From: Aliiroseovarius marinus
GTDB lineage: Bacteria > Pseudomonadota > Alphaproteobacteria > Rhodobacterales > Rhodobacteraceae
Length of the DNA stretch: 64,000 nt
Direction of reading: 5' to 3'
Assembly (NCBI RefSeq): GCF_004360145.1
Contig: NZ_SAIT01000003.1
Span: 62,001-126,000 of the forward strand
Of the stretch, positions 9,650-19,626 are shown one piece after another; the stretch's first letter is position 1, and the number at the start of each line of letters is the position of its first letter. The position numbers were made by a program, and so were the translations under genes. The notes under the pieces are model-generated. The model was not told the origin of the DNA and did no database searches. It was given only the letters and a program-made list of their open reading frames with translations.

Positions 9650-9720
9650 CGGTATTTTCCTGTATCGCATAACGCTCGTAATTTCTGATCTCGATCCCTG
9701 GCGGTCCAATTTCGCGGGCC

Positions 9721-11871
9721 TTAGCCGTTGCATTTATTCACCGCTGCCCCGCGGCCGCTTCCAAATCCGATCAATTCGAATTGCAGACCAAAATCAGTTG
9801 TTGGCTCTACATTAATAGAGGTTGTGAAACGACGCGAGAGGGAAAGATCAACCGAAAGACATTCATTTCGGTATTCCAACCCGAAACTGGCGCGGGTCGC
9901 TTGTTTTTCCTCGACGTCAAAGCTGCCATCGGCCGTAATTGTCCAGAAATCCCCGACCTTCCACGCGCTGTCCAGCCGCAGCTCGTGGGTGGGGGTGGAG
10001 CGGTTTTCGGCGGCATCCTCGATCACCCAGATATGCGCCGCTGCGATCTGGAACTCGTCGGTCAGCCAGGCAGCACGGGTTTCAGATTTGGTCAGCCCGA
10101 AATCATCATCCAAAAGCGCACGCCCCTGAACCGAGACATGGCCACCAAAATTGACCGCAGCCCCCAAGAGCCAGTCAGAGTTCTGGCCCGCAAGGCCCGA
10201 GGCGTCGGTGAACTGGCCAAGGTCGACTTCACGGAAGACGCGGCCTGCAGCCAAGGTGAACCCCCAGCCCGATGGTGTGTGCCGTGTCCAGCTGAGGCCT
10301 ACGGCGGCCCGCAGTCCTTCCTCGCGTCGGTCGCTGCCCGGGAAGCGGTTCAGGTCAAACAGGTTGCCTTGGTCAAACTCGACGAACTGGCTGTCTTCAT
10401 TGGGAATATCCGCCCCCACCTGTTCGGACCATGCCAGAGCGGCAACGGGTTCCAGCACGTCGACCGTTCCGTTGCCGCCCACACGCGACAGCGGCCAGCG
10501 CAGGGTGACGCCAGCCGACGGCGTGGCAAAGCTTTGCTCGGTCTGATAGCGGCTGTCCTGTTCGATCCAATAGATATCCGCGTCCAAAGCGGCCTGACCT
10601 TCGATGACCAGTCCCGCTGGACCGATCCAATCGCGCCGCCAGTCCAGCCCGGCGCCGATGCGCGCCACGTCGCGGCCCAGAATGTCCAACTGGCTTTCGC
10701 GGAAATGGGCCTGCCACGACAGGGTCGTGCGCAGCTCGCCACCGATAAAGCCACCGGGATGGAAGCGGCGCTCATAGAACGCATCAATCTGCGCAAAAGG
10801 AAGTTGGTCCGAGATCGGCAGCTCTGAGGCACGCAGCGTGTCGTAGCGGGTGATGCCCGCGAAGGCGAACTCGTCCCGGCGCGCGCGCATTACCTCGATC
10901 GCGTTGCGCAACCGGTCCTGATCGGAATAGCCGTAATCCAGCAGATATCCGGGGTCCGAGACCTCTTGCAGCTGGAAGGACAGGGTGAAGTCGTGCGGTA
11001 GCTGGAACTCACCTTCCCCGAATACATAGAAACGTGTTTCGTCTTCCAGAATGCTGTCGCGGCTGACGGCGCCGTCAATCTGGATGTCCCCAGCGCGGAA
11101 GGCCTGCCGATAGCGCAGCTCCAATGTGCGGGTTTTGTCAGCGATATAGGGCGAGACCGTGATGTCGGCGTGATCTCCAAGCTTGACGAAATAGGGAACC
11201 GAGATCCCGAAGCCAAGGGTCGTGTTGGTGCGGATCTTCGGCGTCAGAAAGCCGGTCGCGCGATCCAGCGTCGGGTCAGGCAGGCGCAGGCGGGGCAGGT
11301 AGAAGATCGGCACATCCGCCACGCGCAGTTGAGCGTGGTGGAAGTAAAGCTGGCGCTCTTTTTCATCGTGGACCACACGCTCGGCACGGATCTGCCACAG
11401 CGGCACCGGGTTCTTCGCGCAGACATGACACGAGGACGCCGCGACACGCGACAGCTGAGTATAGCGGTCCTGCACGCGATTGATCTGGGCGGCGGCGATC
11501 TGCAACTGCTGGTCCAGCACCAGACGCGCGCTGGTCAGGATGCCATTGCGGAGGTCTGCGGACAGGGTCGCCTCGTCCGCCACCAAAACCGTGCCGTCGG
11601 GGCGGGTGATGGTGATCGGGCCTATGATGGACAGTGTATTCGTGGCCTTATCATAGCTGACCTTGGTTGCGGTCAGACGCGTGCCTTCGAACAACACCAC
11701 GACATTGCCGTCGGCCACCAGGCCCCCATTGCCCACAACGCGCACATGGTCCGCGATCAAGCTGGCGGTCTGGGCCGCGACCGGGGCTGCTGTCAGTGCG
11801 ATGGTGCTGACAGACCCTGCAAGCAGGGCCAGCGCCAAACGTCCGGCGCGCAGGTGCTGTGACAGGCCCAT
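9721..11871 (-). CDS. lptD: LPS-assembly protein LptD
   Basis: LptD is the outer-membrane beta-barrel that inserts lipopolysaccharide into the outer leaflet. The product is 716 residues with a signal peptide (LALALLAGSVSTIALTAAPVAAQ). An OstA-like N-domain follows (SLIADHVRVVGNGGLVADGNVVVLFEG), then the LptD barrel with ARFLTPKI-like segment DRATGFLTPKIRTNTTLGF. Four cysteines are well placed for the family's inter-domain disulfides: a CHVC pair behind the N-domain, and two near the C-terminus (ECLS and KCNG). The ATG at 11871 shares bases with the lptG stop (TGATG), which fixes the start. surA, its chaperone, follows directly. Confidence 0.94.
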   Translation of the reverse strand: MGLSQHLRAGRLALALLAGSVSTIALTAAPVAAQTASLIADHVRVVGNGGLVADGNVVVLFEGTRLTATKVSYDKATNTLSIIGPITITRPDGTVLVADEATLSADLRNGILTSARLVLDQQLQIAAAQINRVQDRYTQLSRVAASSCHVCAKNPVPLWQIRAERVVHDEKERQLYFHHAQLRVADVPIFYLPRLRLPDPTLDRATGFLTPKIRTNTTLGFGISVPYFVKLGDHADITVSPYIADKTRTLELRYRQAFRAGDIQIDGAVSRDSILEDETRFYVFGEGEFQLPHDFTLSFQLQEVSDPGYLLDYGYSDQDRLRNAIEVMRARRDEFAFAGITRYDTLRASELPISDQLPFAQIDAFYERRFHPGGFIGGELRTTLSWQAHFRESQLDILGRDVARIGAGLDWRRDWIGPAGLVIEGQAALDADIYWIEQDSRYQTEQSFATPSAGVTLRWPLSRVGGNGTVDVLEPVAALAWSEQVGADIPNEDSQFVEFDQGNLFDLNRFPGSDRREEGLRAAVGLSWTRHTPSGWGFTLAAGRVFREVDLGQFTDASGLAGQNSDWLLGAAVNFGGHVSVQGRALLDDDFGLTKSETRAAWLTDEFQIAAAHIWVIEDAAENRSTPTHELRLDSAWKVGDFWTITADGSFDVEEKQATRASFGLEYRNECLSVDLSLSRRFTTSINVEPTTDFGLQFELIGFGSGRGAAVNKCNG

Positions 11872-12968
11872 CAGCCGTCCTCCAGATGCAATAGAATGCC
11901 CAGTGGCAAAAGGATCGCGGCGATCGGGGGCGCCCACGCGGCCAGAAGGATCGGGATTTGCCCGTTCTCTCCGAGGATCTGTGCGAAGTTACGAATGAAA
12001 TAGGCGCCAAAGCCCATCATCAGGGCAAAAAGAACCATGATCCCAGTGCGCCCAAACCGGGTATGGCGCATGGTAAAGCCCGCGCCAATCAGGACCATCG
12101 CGACCAAGAAGATCGGCATGGCCAGCTCCATATGCAGCCATACGCGGTGGGCACGGGCCGAAAAGCCTGCGGCCTCGAGTTGCCCAATGAAGCGCGGCAG
12201 ATCCCAGATCGAGATCGAGCTGGGTTTGCCAAAGCTGTCGCGGATCTGTTCTTGCGTCAGGTTCGAGGCCAGTGTGAACATCGGATATTCAATGGCGGTG
12301 TCTTCGGGATTGGCGTCGCTGATCAGATCCCAGACCTTCGCGCCACGAATGGCCCAATGACCGGGTTCCAGCTTGGCGCTTGCCGCTTCGATGCGCAGCG
12401 TGGGCGGACCTTCCGGTGCGAAGGAAAAGAAGGTGACGTCAAAAAGTTCGGTCCCTTCAAGATTAGAGCGATCTGCCCGGATCACGGTCTGGCCTGTTTC
12501 GTTGCCCTGACGCAGCCAGACGCCATCAGAGGCAATGGACAGAACAGAAGCGCCGCCGCCCTCGTATTGCGCTGCGATCCGTTCGTATTTCTTGGTCGTG
12601 CCCGCGGTGATCGGATTGCCGATGGCGACGGCCAGAATGCCAAACAGGAATACCGTAACCACAGGCGAGATAAGCGTCATCAGGGCCGAGCGGCCCGCTG
12701 CCCGTGTCACCACCATTTCCGAGCTGCGCGCAAGGCTCAGGAACATCCACAACGTGGACAGGATCACGATCAAGGGCAGGATGCGGTACATCCAGACCGG
12801 TGCATTCAGCAGCGTCAGCCCCAGCACGTTCGAAAACCCGACGGATGCGGCATCAAATTTGCGCATACTCTCGACCATATCCAGCAGCACAAAGATGATC
12901 GCCAGCACGACGAGCATGCTGAAGAAGGCGCGCAGGAAGCGGCGGGCGATATATAGATGCAGTCTCAT
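11871..12968 (-). CDS. lptG: LPS export ABC transporter permease LptG
   Basis: 365-residue inner-membrane permease of the LptB2FG transporter that pulls LPS out of the inner membrane. Six membrane segments are visible: three N-terminal (residues about 10-30, 55-80, 95-120) and three C-terminal (about 275-350), flanking a periplasmic beta-jellyroll domain. The segment SSEMVVTRAAGRSALMTLISPV is the family coupling region. Start codon overlaps the lptF stop by 4 bases (ATGA), and the stop overlaps lptD. Called LptG rather than LptF because it is the second of the pair and ends directly before lptD. Confidence 0.93.
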   Translation of the reverse strand: MRLHLYIARRFLRAFFSMLVVLAIIFVLLDMVESMRKFDAASVGFSNVLGLTLLNAPVWMYRILPLIVILSTLWMFLSLARSSEMVVTRAAGRSALMTLISPVVTVFLFGILAVAIGNPITAGTTKKYERIAAQYEGGGASVLSIASDGVWLRQGNETGQTVIRADRSNLEGTELFDVTFFSFAPEGPPTLRIEAASAKLEPGHWAIRGAKVWDLISDANPEDTAIEYPMFTLASNLTQEQIRDSFGKPSSISIWDLPRFIGQLEAAGFSARAHRVWLHMELAMPIFLVAMVLIGAGFTMRHTRFGRTGIMVLFALMMGFGAYFIRNFAQILGENGQIPILLAAWAPPIAAILLPLGILLHLEDG

Positions 12969-14128
12969 GCGCCCACCTCGGACATTTGACGGCTGCGCTC
13001 GCGCATCGTGCGTCGACGGCGGCGCAGGTCCGAAAACGAGGGCCGGGTGGCCATGTAGAGGACGACGATGTTGAAGACGACCCCCACAAGCGTCGCCAGA
13101 TAGACCAGCCAGACGCCGCCCTCGGTGCGGCGCGCCAGATCAAGCATGGTATTGTCGAACGATTGCAGCAGGGCCACGGCCGCAAGTGCAATGACAACCT
13201 GTCGCCAGAGACCAAACCGGCTGAAGCCTGCCACGATCAGCATGGAATAGCCTGCCATCGCCGTCACGATGGAATAGAGCGCTTGGGCATTGCGGAAATG
13301 CCCTTCGGCACGCAGGGCCGCGCGGGTTTCGCCGGTCTCGACCATGGTTGCGATCGGTGGGTTCAACAGCTCGGGCGTATAGATCTGCGTCACTGTGCGC
13401 ACACCTTCCTCGGCTCCGGTCAGAAGCGTGGCGATGTTGTAGGTGAAGTCCTCGAACCCGGTGGTGGTCAGGCGTTGGCTTTCGGTGTTGATCACCTGCG
13501 CCAACCCGTCAAACATCACAAGGCGGGGGCCAAGATCGGTCTTCACGATCAGGGCGCGACGGGCGGTGTAGGTATAGTGCTGTTCGTCATCCCGTTCGTC
13601 TGACAGGAAGATATCGAACAGCTCGCCCGCAGGGCTGATTTCACGGATATACAGCGTAATGCCATCTGCCGTGTGAACAAAGCTGCCTTCGGTCAGGAAA
13701 CGCGCGGTCACATTCTCGGCAATTTCGGCCTGACGTTCGGCAAAGCGCAACTGGCTCATCGGCACAAGGATGTGGGTCAAGACCAGCATAAACAGCGCGG
13801 TCAGCAGGCCAAAGACCAAGACCGGGCGGGCCAAGCGAAACGGGCCATAGCCCGCCGCCTGCGCCACCACCAACTCGCTTTCCGAATTCAGCCGGTTGGT
13901 GACAGACACCGCTGCCGCGAAGGACGCAATTGGGATGATGAACACGATCACACCGGGCAGGATCATCGCCGAGAATTCCAGAAAAACCAGCGCGGTCTGG
14001 CCATTGGCGATCAGCTGATCAAACAGCCGTACCGCCCGGTTGACCCAAAAGAGCAACACCAGGACAAGCCCGTAGAAGCCGAACAGCACCACAAGCTGCG
14101 ACAGCATATACCGGTCGAATCTGGCCAC
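12965..14128 (-). CDS. lptF: LPS export ABC transporter permease LptF
   Basis: 387-residue permease, partner of LptG. It starts FDRYMLSQLVVLFGFYGLVLVLLFWVNR, with the family's N-terminal membrane segments, and contains NSESELVVAQAAGYG, the coupling-helix region. A periplasmic domain of about 150 residues follows, then three C-terminal membrane segments. The start is a GTG at 14128 with AGGGGGG 4 nt upstream. The C-terminus is unusually basic (LRRRRRTMRERSRQM). It is first in the lpt operon and diverges from pepA, so the promoter should lie in 14129-14260. Confidence 0.93.
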   Translation of the reverse strand: MARFDRYMLSQLVVLFGFYGLVLVLLFWVNRAVRLFDQLIANGQTALVFLEFSAMILPGVIVFIIPIASFAAAVSVTNRLNSESELVVAQAAGYGPFRLARPVLVFGLLTALFMLVLTHILVPMSQLRFAERQAEIAENVTARFLTEGSFVHTADGITLYIREISPAGELFDIFLSDERDDEQHYTYTARRALIVKTDLGPRLVMFDGLAQVINTESQRLTTTGFEDFTYNIATLLTGAEEGVRTVTQIYTPELLNPPIATMVETGETRAALRAEGHFRNAQALYSIVTAMAGYSMLIVAGFSRFGLWRQVVIALAAVALLQSFDNTMLDLARRTEGGVWLVYLATLVGVVFNIVVLYMATRPSFSDLRRRRRTMRERSRQMSEVGA

Positions 14129-14260
14129 GTTCCCCCCTGTGAGCGCAACATCTTGTGGTCAGGTTTCTAAACCATCCGACCGGCGGGGAAAACTGCTATC
14201 TGGTCAAACCTGTACGGGGCGGCTACCAATGGCAGAAACCTGCCAAACAAAGGACCCGTC

Positions 14261-15733
14261 ATGACCTCTCCGATCCTTCCAAGTTTCACCGAGATCAACC
14301 TTGATGCGATCGGCACCCATAAGGGCCGCGTCACCGTGGTTCTGTCCGAACCCGGCAAGCTGCATCCGGCTGCGCGCCGCGTGAACAAGCTGATGCGCGG
14401 GGCGCTGGCGCGTTTTGCGGAAAGCGAGGCGTTTGAGAAGATGAAGGATGGCGACGCTCAGGATCTAGCGTGGCCCGTCGGGATGGAGGCAGAGGCCGTT
14501 CAAGTGCTGCGCCTGTCGCAGCGCGCCGATGAAACCACCGCCCGCAAAGCCGGTGGGAAAATTGGCAAAGCCCTGCTGGGCAAGGATGTTCTGGTTCTGG
14601 CCGGATCGCTGAAACATGCAGACGCACTGGCACTTGGGGCCAGCCTGCGCGCCTATGCGTTTGACGATCACCAGACCAATGACGATGCGCCCGAGGGCGG
14701 CAGCCTGTCGGTGATGGTCTCGAAACCCGAAAGCTTTGCGGCGTCGGCTGACAGCGTCAAAGCACTGGCCGAAGGTGTGTTCTTCACCCGCGATCTGGTG
14801 AACGAGCCCGCAAACGTCCTGACCACAACGGAATTTGCGGCGCGGCTGGAAGCCCTGAAAGATCTGGGCGTCACCGTGAAGGTGCTGGACGAACCCGACC
14901 TGGAAGCCCTCGGAATGCGCGCGCTTCTGGGCGTGGGACAGGGGTCGGAAAGCCCCTCGAAAGTCGTCATCATGGAATGGCTCAAGGGGGAAAAAGGCGC
15001 AGCTCCTCTGGCACTGGTCGGCAAGGGCGTCGTCTTTGACACTGGTGGCATCAGCCTAAAGCCCGGCGCGGGTATGGAAGACATGACGATGGATATGGGC
15101 GGGGCAGGCACCGTCTCGGGCGTGATGAAAACGCTGGCCTTACGAGGCGCCAAGGCCAATGTGGTCGGGCTGGTCGGGCTGGTCGAGAACATGCCGGATG
15201 GCCGTGCGCAACGCCCGGGCGATATCGTAACGTCGATGAAAGGCACCACGATCGAGGTGATCAACACCGACGCCGAGGGCCGCTTGGTCCTGTGTGATGT
15301 GATGTGGCACGCGCAGGAAGAATACAAACCCGCAGCAATGGTGGATCTGGCCACCTTGACCGGCGCGATCATTATCGGCTTGGGCCATGAAAACACAGGC
15401 GTGTTCTCGAACGACGACACGTTCTGCAACAACTTCCTGAAAGCCGCCGAGGCCGAGGGCGAAGGCGCGTGGCGCATGCCGATGGGGCCGGGCTATGACA
15501 AGCTGATCAAGTCACATAAGGCGGACATCAAGAATGTCGGTGGACGCGCGGCTGGGTCGGTGACCGCAGCGCAGTTCTTGGGACGTTTCGTGAAAGACGA
15601 CCAGCCATGGATCCATCTGGACATCGCAGGCACCGCCCAGCTGTCCGGCGAAAGCCCGCTGGCGCCCAAAGGCGCGACCGGCTGGGGAGTGCTGGCCCTA
15701 AACCGTCTGGTGAAAGACCAGTTCGAAGGCTAA
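14261..15733 (+). CDS. pepA: Leucyl aminopeptidase (M17)
   Basis: 490-residue cytosolic M17 metallo-aminopeptidase that removes N-terminal residues from peptides, typically as a hexamer with two metal ions. The catalytic domain shows VGKGVVFDTGGISLKPG (metal ligands and catalytic Lys), the family hallmark NTDAEGRLVL near residue 337, and VDLATLTGAI. The N-terminal macro-like domain is less conserved. The ATG at 14261 has AAAGGA about 6-7 nt upstream. holC follows after 4 bases, a pairing common in proteobacteria. Confidence 0.95.
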   Translation: MTSPILPSFTEINLDAIGTHKGRVTVVLSEPGKLHPAARRVNKLMRGALARFAESEAFEKMKDGDAQDLAWPVGMEAEAVQVLRLSQRADETTARKAGGKIGKALLGKDVLVLAGSLKHADALALGASLRAYAFDDHQTNDDAPEGGSLSVMVSKPESFAASADSVKALAEGVFFTRDLVNEPANVLTTTEFAARLEALKDLGVTVKVLDEPDLEALGMRALLGVGQGSESPSKVVIMEWLKGEKGAAPLALVGKGVVFDTGGISLKPGAGMEDMTMDMGGAGTVSGVMKTLALRGAKANVVGLVGLVENMPDGRAQRPGDIVTSMKGTTIEVINTDAEGRLVLCDVMWHAQEEYKPAAMVDLATLTGAIIIGLGHENTGVFSNDDTFCNNFLKAAEAEGEGAWRMPMGPGYDKLIKSHKADIKNVGGRAAGSVTAAQFLGRFVKDDQPWIHLDIAGTAQLSGESPLAPKGATGWGVLALNRLVKDQFEG

Positions 15734-15737
15734 GCGC

Positions 15738-16259
15738 ATGAGTGAGACTGCAGGGACCGGAGACAAAGTGGCAGAAGGCGCCGCGCAAGGCGAGGTCTTC
15801 TTCTATCACCTGACACGGTCCCCGCTTGAAGCTGCCCTGCCCATGCTGTTGGAGCGCAGCCTGCAAGCGGGTTGGCGCGTCTGCGTGCGCGGCCCCAATG
15901 CAGCGCGGCTGAACTGGCTGGATGAACGGCTGTGGCTGCACCCGGAAGACGGGTTTCTACCGCACGGGCTGGCGGGCGGACCGCAGGATGCGCATCAGCC
16001 GATCCTGTTGACGACGACACCCGACGCTCCAAACGGCGCCCAGGCGCTGATGGCCATCGACGGGGCCGAGATTTCCGAGGACGATATGCGCGGGCATACG
16101 CGCGTGTTCGTCGTGTTCGATGGCAACGATCCCGACGCAGTGGCCCATGCGCGCACGCAGTGGATGGCGGTGAAAAACGCGGGCGTCACAGCGAAATACT
16201 GGAGCCAGGAAAGCGGCCGGTGGGAGATGAAAGCCTCAACCGCGCCCGAGGACGCGTAA
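15738..16259 (+). CDS. holC: DNA polymerase III chi subunit HolC
   Basis: 173-residue protein of the HolC family, the clamp-loader accessory subunit that contacts SSB. Family features are the start EVFFYHLTRSPLEAALPMLLERSLQAGWRV, then RLNWLDERLWLHPEDGFLPHGLAG and the nucleotide-binding-like strand TRVFVVFDGNDPDAVAHARTQW. It begins 4 bases behind pepA, and co-translation is likely. A structured repeat separates it from the next, convergent gene. Confidence 0.92.
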   Translation: MSETAGTGDKVAEGAAQGEVFFYHLTRSPLEAALPMLLERSLQAGWRVCVRGPNAARLNWLDERLWLHPEDGFLPHGLAGGPQDAHQPILLTTTPDAPNGAQALMAIDGAEISEDDMRGHTRVFVVFDGNDPDAVAHARTQWMAVKNAGVTAKYWSQESGRWEMKASTAPEDA

Positions 16260-16273
16260 CCATACCTCTTCCT

Positions 16274-16343
16274 CTTGCCCAAAATACCTCGGGGTGAGGC
16301 CGCAGGCCGAGGGGCAGCGCCCCTTAGGCTCACCCCGTGAGCC
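16274..16343. repeat. Structured intergenic repeat, copy B
   Basis: Lies between the convergent ends of holC and the aspartic protease gene. The order is CTTGC lead, CTCGGGG, GGCC-GCA-GGCC hairpin (16298-16308), GGGGC-AGC-GCCCC hairpin (16311-16323) and GGCTCAC-CCC-GTGAGCC hairpin (16327-16343). It is nearly identical to copy C through the first hairpins. The final stem is perfect and has a different loop in each copy. Confidence 0.9.
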
Positions 16344-16369
16344 GCCGTAAGCATTGCCTATGTCTGCTG

Positions 16370-16951
16370 TCAGCGCGTCAGGACCAGTTGATTGCGGCTG
16401 ATCTCGATCTTCTCAAACCGTTGCAGATAGTCGTTGCCCAGAAGAGACCGCGGCATCTCGCCTTCATTCACCCAGACCTCAACCCCGAAATCCTGAACGC
16501 CCAGAAGCTCGACCTTAGCGATGCGGGCGGGCGCCGTGCGGACCTCGCCATTGGCGCTCATCGCGCGGCCATAGAAGCGCAGGGCGTTCATCTCGACGCC
16601 AATACGGGCTGCGTCCTCTTTCGTTAGGACGATATTGCTGGCCCCGGTATCCACTAAAAAATCAACGGGTTGTCCATTCATCCTGAGCGTCGCGTAGAAA
16701 TGCCCGTCAAAGGCGCGCGGCAATACGATCTGGCCCGTGTCTTGAATGACAGATTGCTTCGGAGAGATGTCGTCGCGAATGTCATGCCACACACCAACGC
16801 CCGCAAGCACACCTGCAAAAATCAACGCCCAGATCAGCGCATAGCGTAGGTTCTGCCCCAGATTGGCGCGGCTATTTGCAACGAAATAGCCGCCTACAAA
16901 TGTCAGCAGCAGGGCAAGATAGGCAAGTCTGGCGAAATCGTCTCCGGTCAT
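16370..16951 (-). CDS. Membrane-anchored retropepsin-like aspartic protease (clan AA)
   Basis: 193 residues. Two N-terminal hydrophobic segments (about residues 8-25 and 38-55) anchor it in the membrane. A single retropepsin-like domain of about 120 residues follows, with the catalytic motif VDFLVDTGASNIVLT near residues 97-110 and the second family signature SLLGNDYLQRFEKIEI near the C-terminus. One DTG motif per chain implies a homodimer, as in retroviral proteases. The domain is expected in the periplasm, and its substrate is unknown. It matches the bacterial clan AA family found across alphaproteobacteria. Confidence 0.85.
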   Translation of the reverse strand: MTGDDFARLAYLALLLTFVGGYFVANSRANLGQNLRYALIWALIFAGVLAGVGVWHDIRDDISPKQSVIQDTGQIVLPRAFDGHFYATLRMNGQPVDFLVDTGASNIVLTKEDAARIGVEMNALRFYGRAMSANGEVRTAPARIAKVELLGVQDFGVEVWVNEGEMPRSLLGNDYLQRFEKIEISRNQLVLTR

Positions 16952-17005
16952 AGGTCCGATATAGGAACGCCGGGCGGGAATGTCACCGGGTCAGCATGCC
17001 GCGTG

Positions 17006-17626
17006 TTATCCCATCAGCCCGAAATCACGCAGACCTTCGAGCACGAACTGCACCGCCAACGCGGCCAGCAACATGCCCAGAAGGCGGGTGACCACCTTGA
17101 TCCCGGTCTCGCGCAGCAGGCGTTCCAGCAGGGGGGCAGCGTTGAACAGGACAAAGGCGATGACCAGCACCAGTGACATAACGACCAGTGCCAATCCAAC
17201 ACCTTCCAACCCGTCCCCTTGGCCTGCCAGCAGGATTACCGTGGCGATCGAGCCGGGACCGGCAATCAGCGGCATGGCCAGCGGAAAGACGGACGGGTCA
17301 TCGTCGCTCTCGGTCTCTTCCGACTGATCCTTGCGGCGCTGTGTCCGCCGTTCAAACAGCATGTCCAACGCAGTCAGCAAAAGCAGGATCCCGCCCGCAA
17401 TTCGGAAGGCGGGCATCGAGATGCCAAGAAAGCCCAGTACGCCCTCGCCAAGGAAGGCGAAGAGGGTCAGAAGCACACCCGCGATCAGGCAGGCACGGAT
17501 CGCGACGGCCCGGCGTTTGGCAGCACTCATCCCTTGTGTCAACGCCATGAACAACGGCGAAATGCCGATGGGATCCATCACGACGAACAGGGTCACGAAG
17601 GACGGAACGAATAGATCAAAGTCCAT
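17006..17626 (-). CDS. MarC-family (UPF0056) integral membrane protein
   Basis: 206-residue protein with six predicted membrane segments. It starts with the family hallmark FVTLFVVMDPIGISPLFMALTQGMS and contains FRIAGGILLLLTALDML and the second repeat PLAMPLIAGPGSIATVILL. A charged loop (RRKDQSEETESDDDPS) separates the halves. The family has no firmly established transport substrate; the historic link to multiple antibiotic resistance was not upheld. The start lies 2 bases behind the ABC-F stop, so the two are probably co-transcribed. Confidence 0.9.
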   Translation of the reverse strand: MDFDLFVPSFVTLFVVMDPIGISPLFMALTQGMSAAKRRAVAIRACLIAGVLLTLFAFLGEGVLGFLGISMPAFRIAGGILLLLTALDMLFERRTQRRKDQSEETESDDDPSVFPLAMPLIAGPGSIATVILLAGQGDGLEGVGLALVVMSLVLVIAFVLFNAAPLLERLLRETGIKVVTRLLGMLLAALAVQFVLEGLRDFGLMG

Positions 17627-17628
17627 CT

Positions 17629-19494
17629 TTAAGCCTCAGCTTTTTCGAGGTTATCTTGCGCTTCCATCCACAAGTTCTCGGCCCGCTCAATGGCCTCCAT
17701 CACCTCGGCATGTTTCTTCTGCCAGACTGCAATATCATCCGATTTTCCCGCTTCGTACAAGGCAGGATCGGCGAGCTTCGCATCCAGCTTCTCGCGCATG
17801 TCTTCCAGTTTTTCGACCCGTGCTTCGGCTTTGCGCAGCTCGGACCGCAGGGCCAAAATCGTGTCGCGATCTGCGCGTTTGGCCTTGGCGTTTTCCTTGC
17901 GCGCTTCTTGCTTTTTCGCGGCCTGTTCGGCGCGTTCATCAGTCAGCAGCAGCTTGCGGTAGTCTTCCAAGTCGCCGTCAAACGGGGCGACGCGCCCGTC
18001 TTTCACCAGCCACAGGCGATCCGCCACAAGGCTCAGCAAATGCATGTCGTGGCTGACCAAAATAACCGCGCCAGTATAGGCAGTCAGCGCCTCAACCAGC
18101 GCTTCGCGGCTTTCGATGTCCAAGTGGTTGGTGGGTTCGTCGAGGATCAACAGGTGGGGGGCGTCGAGCGTCGCCAGCAACAGCGTCAGACGTGCCTTTT
18201 GGCCACCAGACAGGCGCCGAACCTCGGTCTCTGCCTGATCTGCGCCGAGCCCAAAGCCCGAGAGCCGCGCGCGGTGTTTGCCCGGAAGCTCATCCGGGCG
18301 CAGGCGTCGCAGGTGATCAATCGGGGTCTCATCAGGGTACAGCTCATCCATCTGGTGCTGCGCGAAATAGCCGATCCGCAGTTTAGATGACTTGGTCATG
18401 CGGCCAGACATCAGTTCAAGTCTGTCCGATAACAGCTTGGAAAGCGTAGACTTTCCCTGACCGTTCTTGCCCAGAAGCGCAATGCGGTCATCCTGATCGA
18501 TGCGCAGGGTCATGCGCGACAGGATCTCGGTCTCGCCATAGCCGGTGGCGGCGCCTTCCATGTTGATGATTGGCGGCGACAGTTCCTCGGGTACGGGGAA
18601 CGAGAACGCTTTCAGTGCGGCTTCCTGCGGGGTCGTGATCGTTTTCAAGCGATCAATCATCTTCAAGCGCGATTGCGCCTGCTTCGCCTTCGATTCTTTG
18701 TATCGGAACCGATCCACGAAGCTTTGCAGATGGGCGCGGCGGGCTTCGACCTTGCGGTTTTCCGCCTCGGCCACCGCCAGACGGGCCGCGCGCGTTTCTG
18801 CGAACGTGTCATACGGACCCTGATAGAGCGTCAGCTTGCGGTCTTCCAAATGCAGAATGCCACTGACCGAGCGATTCAGAAGCCCACGATCGTGGCTGAT
18901 CACGATCACGGTGTGCGGATACTTTGTCAGATATTGCTCAAGCCAGAGCGCACCTTCCAAGTCCAGATAGTTGGTCGGTTCGTCGAGCAGCAGAAGATCA
19001 GGCTGGGCAAACAGCACGGCCGCCAGTGCCACGCGCATCCGCCAGCCGCCCGAGAAATCAGCGCAGGGCAGGGCGTGCTGGTGATCATCAAACCCCAAGC
19101 CCTTCAGGATCGAGGCGGCGCGCGCCTCCGCGCTCCACGCATCAATATCGGCCAGCCGGGTCTGGATTTCGGCGATGCGGATGGGGTCGGTTGCGGTGTC
19201 GGCCTCGGCCAACAAGGCCGCGCGTTCGGTGTCCGCCTCCAACACCGTGTCCAGCAAGGATGTTTGCGAGGCCGGAACCTCCTGTGCCACCCCGCCAATC
19301 CGCGCGCCTTTGGGCACGGAAATGTCACCTGATTCCAGCGACAACTCGCCCCGGATCAGGCGAAACAACGTGGTCTTGCCGGTGCCGTTGCGCCCAACAA
19401 GGCCAATCTTATGGCCGTCCGGAATGGTGGCGGATGCCCCTTCAAAAAGCGGGCGGCCTTCAACGGCATAGGTGATGTCAGAAATCCTCAGCAT
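17629..19494 (-). CDS. ABC-F family ATPase (Uup/YheS type)
   Basis: About 621 residues with two ABC ATPase domains on one chain and no membrane segments, typical of ABC-F ribosome-associated factors. NBD1 has Walker [13 protein letters not shown] and a signature [13 protein letters not shown] with Walker [13 protein letters not shown]. The linker (about residues 235-300) is basic and helical. NBD2 has Walker [12 protein letters not shown], signature [16 protein letters not shown] and Walker [15 protein letters not shown]-terminal charged coiled coil (about residues 530-621) is present, as in Uup and YheS. Start at ATG 19494 is preferred because families begin MLRISDIT; a start 7 codons upstream is possible. 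It precedes marC and is divergent from ndk. Confidence 0.92.
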   Translation of the reverse strand: MLRISDITYAVEGRPLFEGASATIPDGHKIGLVGRNGTGKTTLFRLIRGELSLESGDISVPKGARIGGVAQEVPASQTSLLDTVLEADTERAALLAEADTATDPIRIAEIQTRLADIDAWSAEARAASILKGLGFDDHQHALPCADFSGGWRMRVALAAVLFAQPDLLLLDEPTNYLDLEGALWLEQYLTKYPHTVIVISHDRGLLNRSVSGILHLEDRKLTLYQGPYDTFAETRAARLAVAEAENRKVEARRAHLQSFVDRFRYKESKAKQAQSRLKMIDRLKTITTPQEAALKAFSFPVPEELSPPIINMEGAATGYGETEILSRMTLRIDQDDRIALLGKNGQGKSTLSKLLSDRLELMSGRMTKSSKLRIGYFAQHQMDELYPDETPIDHLRRLRPDELPGKHRARLSGFGLGADQAETEVRRLSGGQKARLTLLLATLDAPHLLILDEPTNHLDIESREALVEALTAYTGAVILVSHDMHLLSLVADRLWLVKDGRVAPFDGDLEDYRKLLLTDERAEQAAKKQEARKENAKAKRADRDTILALRSELRKAEARVEKLEDMREKLDAKLADPALYEAGKSDDIAVWQKKHAEVMEAIERAENLWMEAQDNLEKAEA

Positions 19495-19626
19495 GGTTCC
19501 ATGTGCCTCACCCATCCGCGCCCGTCAATCGCGGCTTTTCAAAACACGCGCGCCATGCTACGGGGGCCGCAAATCACATCGCGCCCGGTAGCGTTCCGCG
19601 CGCCCAACCGAAAAAGAGAGACCATC

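Noticed and set aside
11958-12956. Long open frame opposite lptG
   Set aside because: Shadow of lptG, rich in His, Gln and Asp, as expected from reversed membrane-protein codons.
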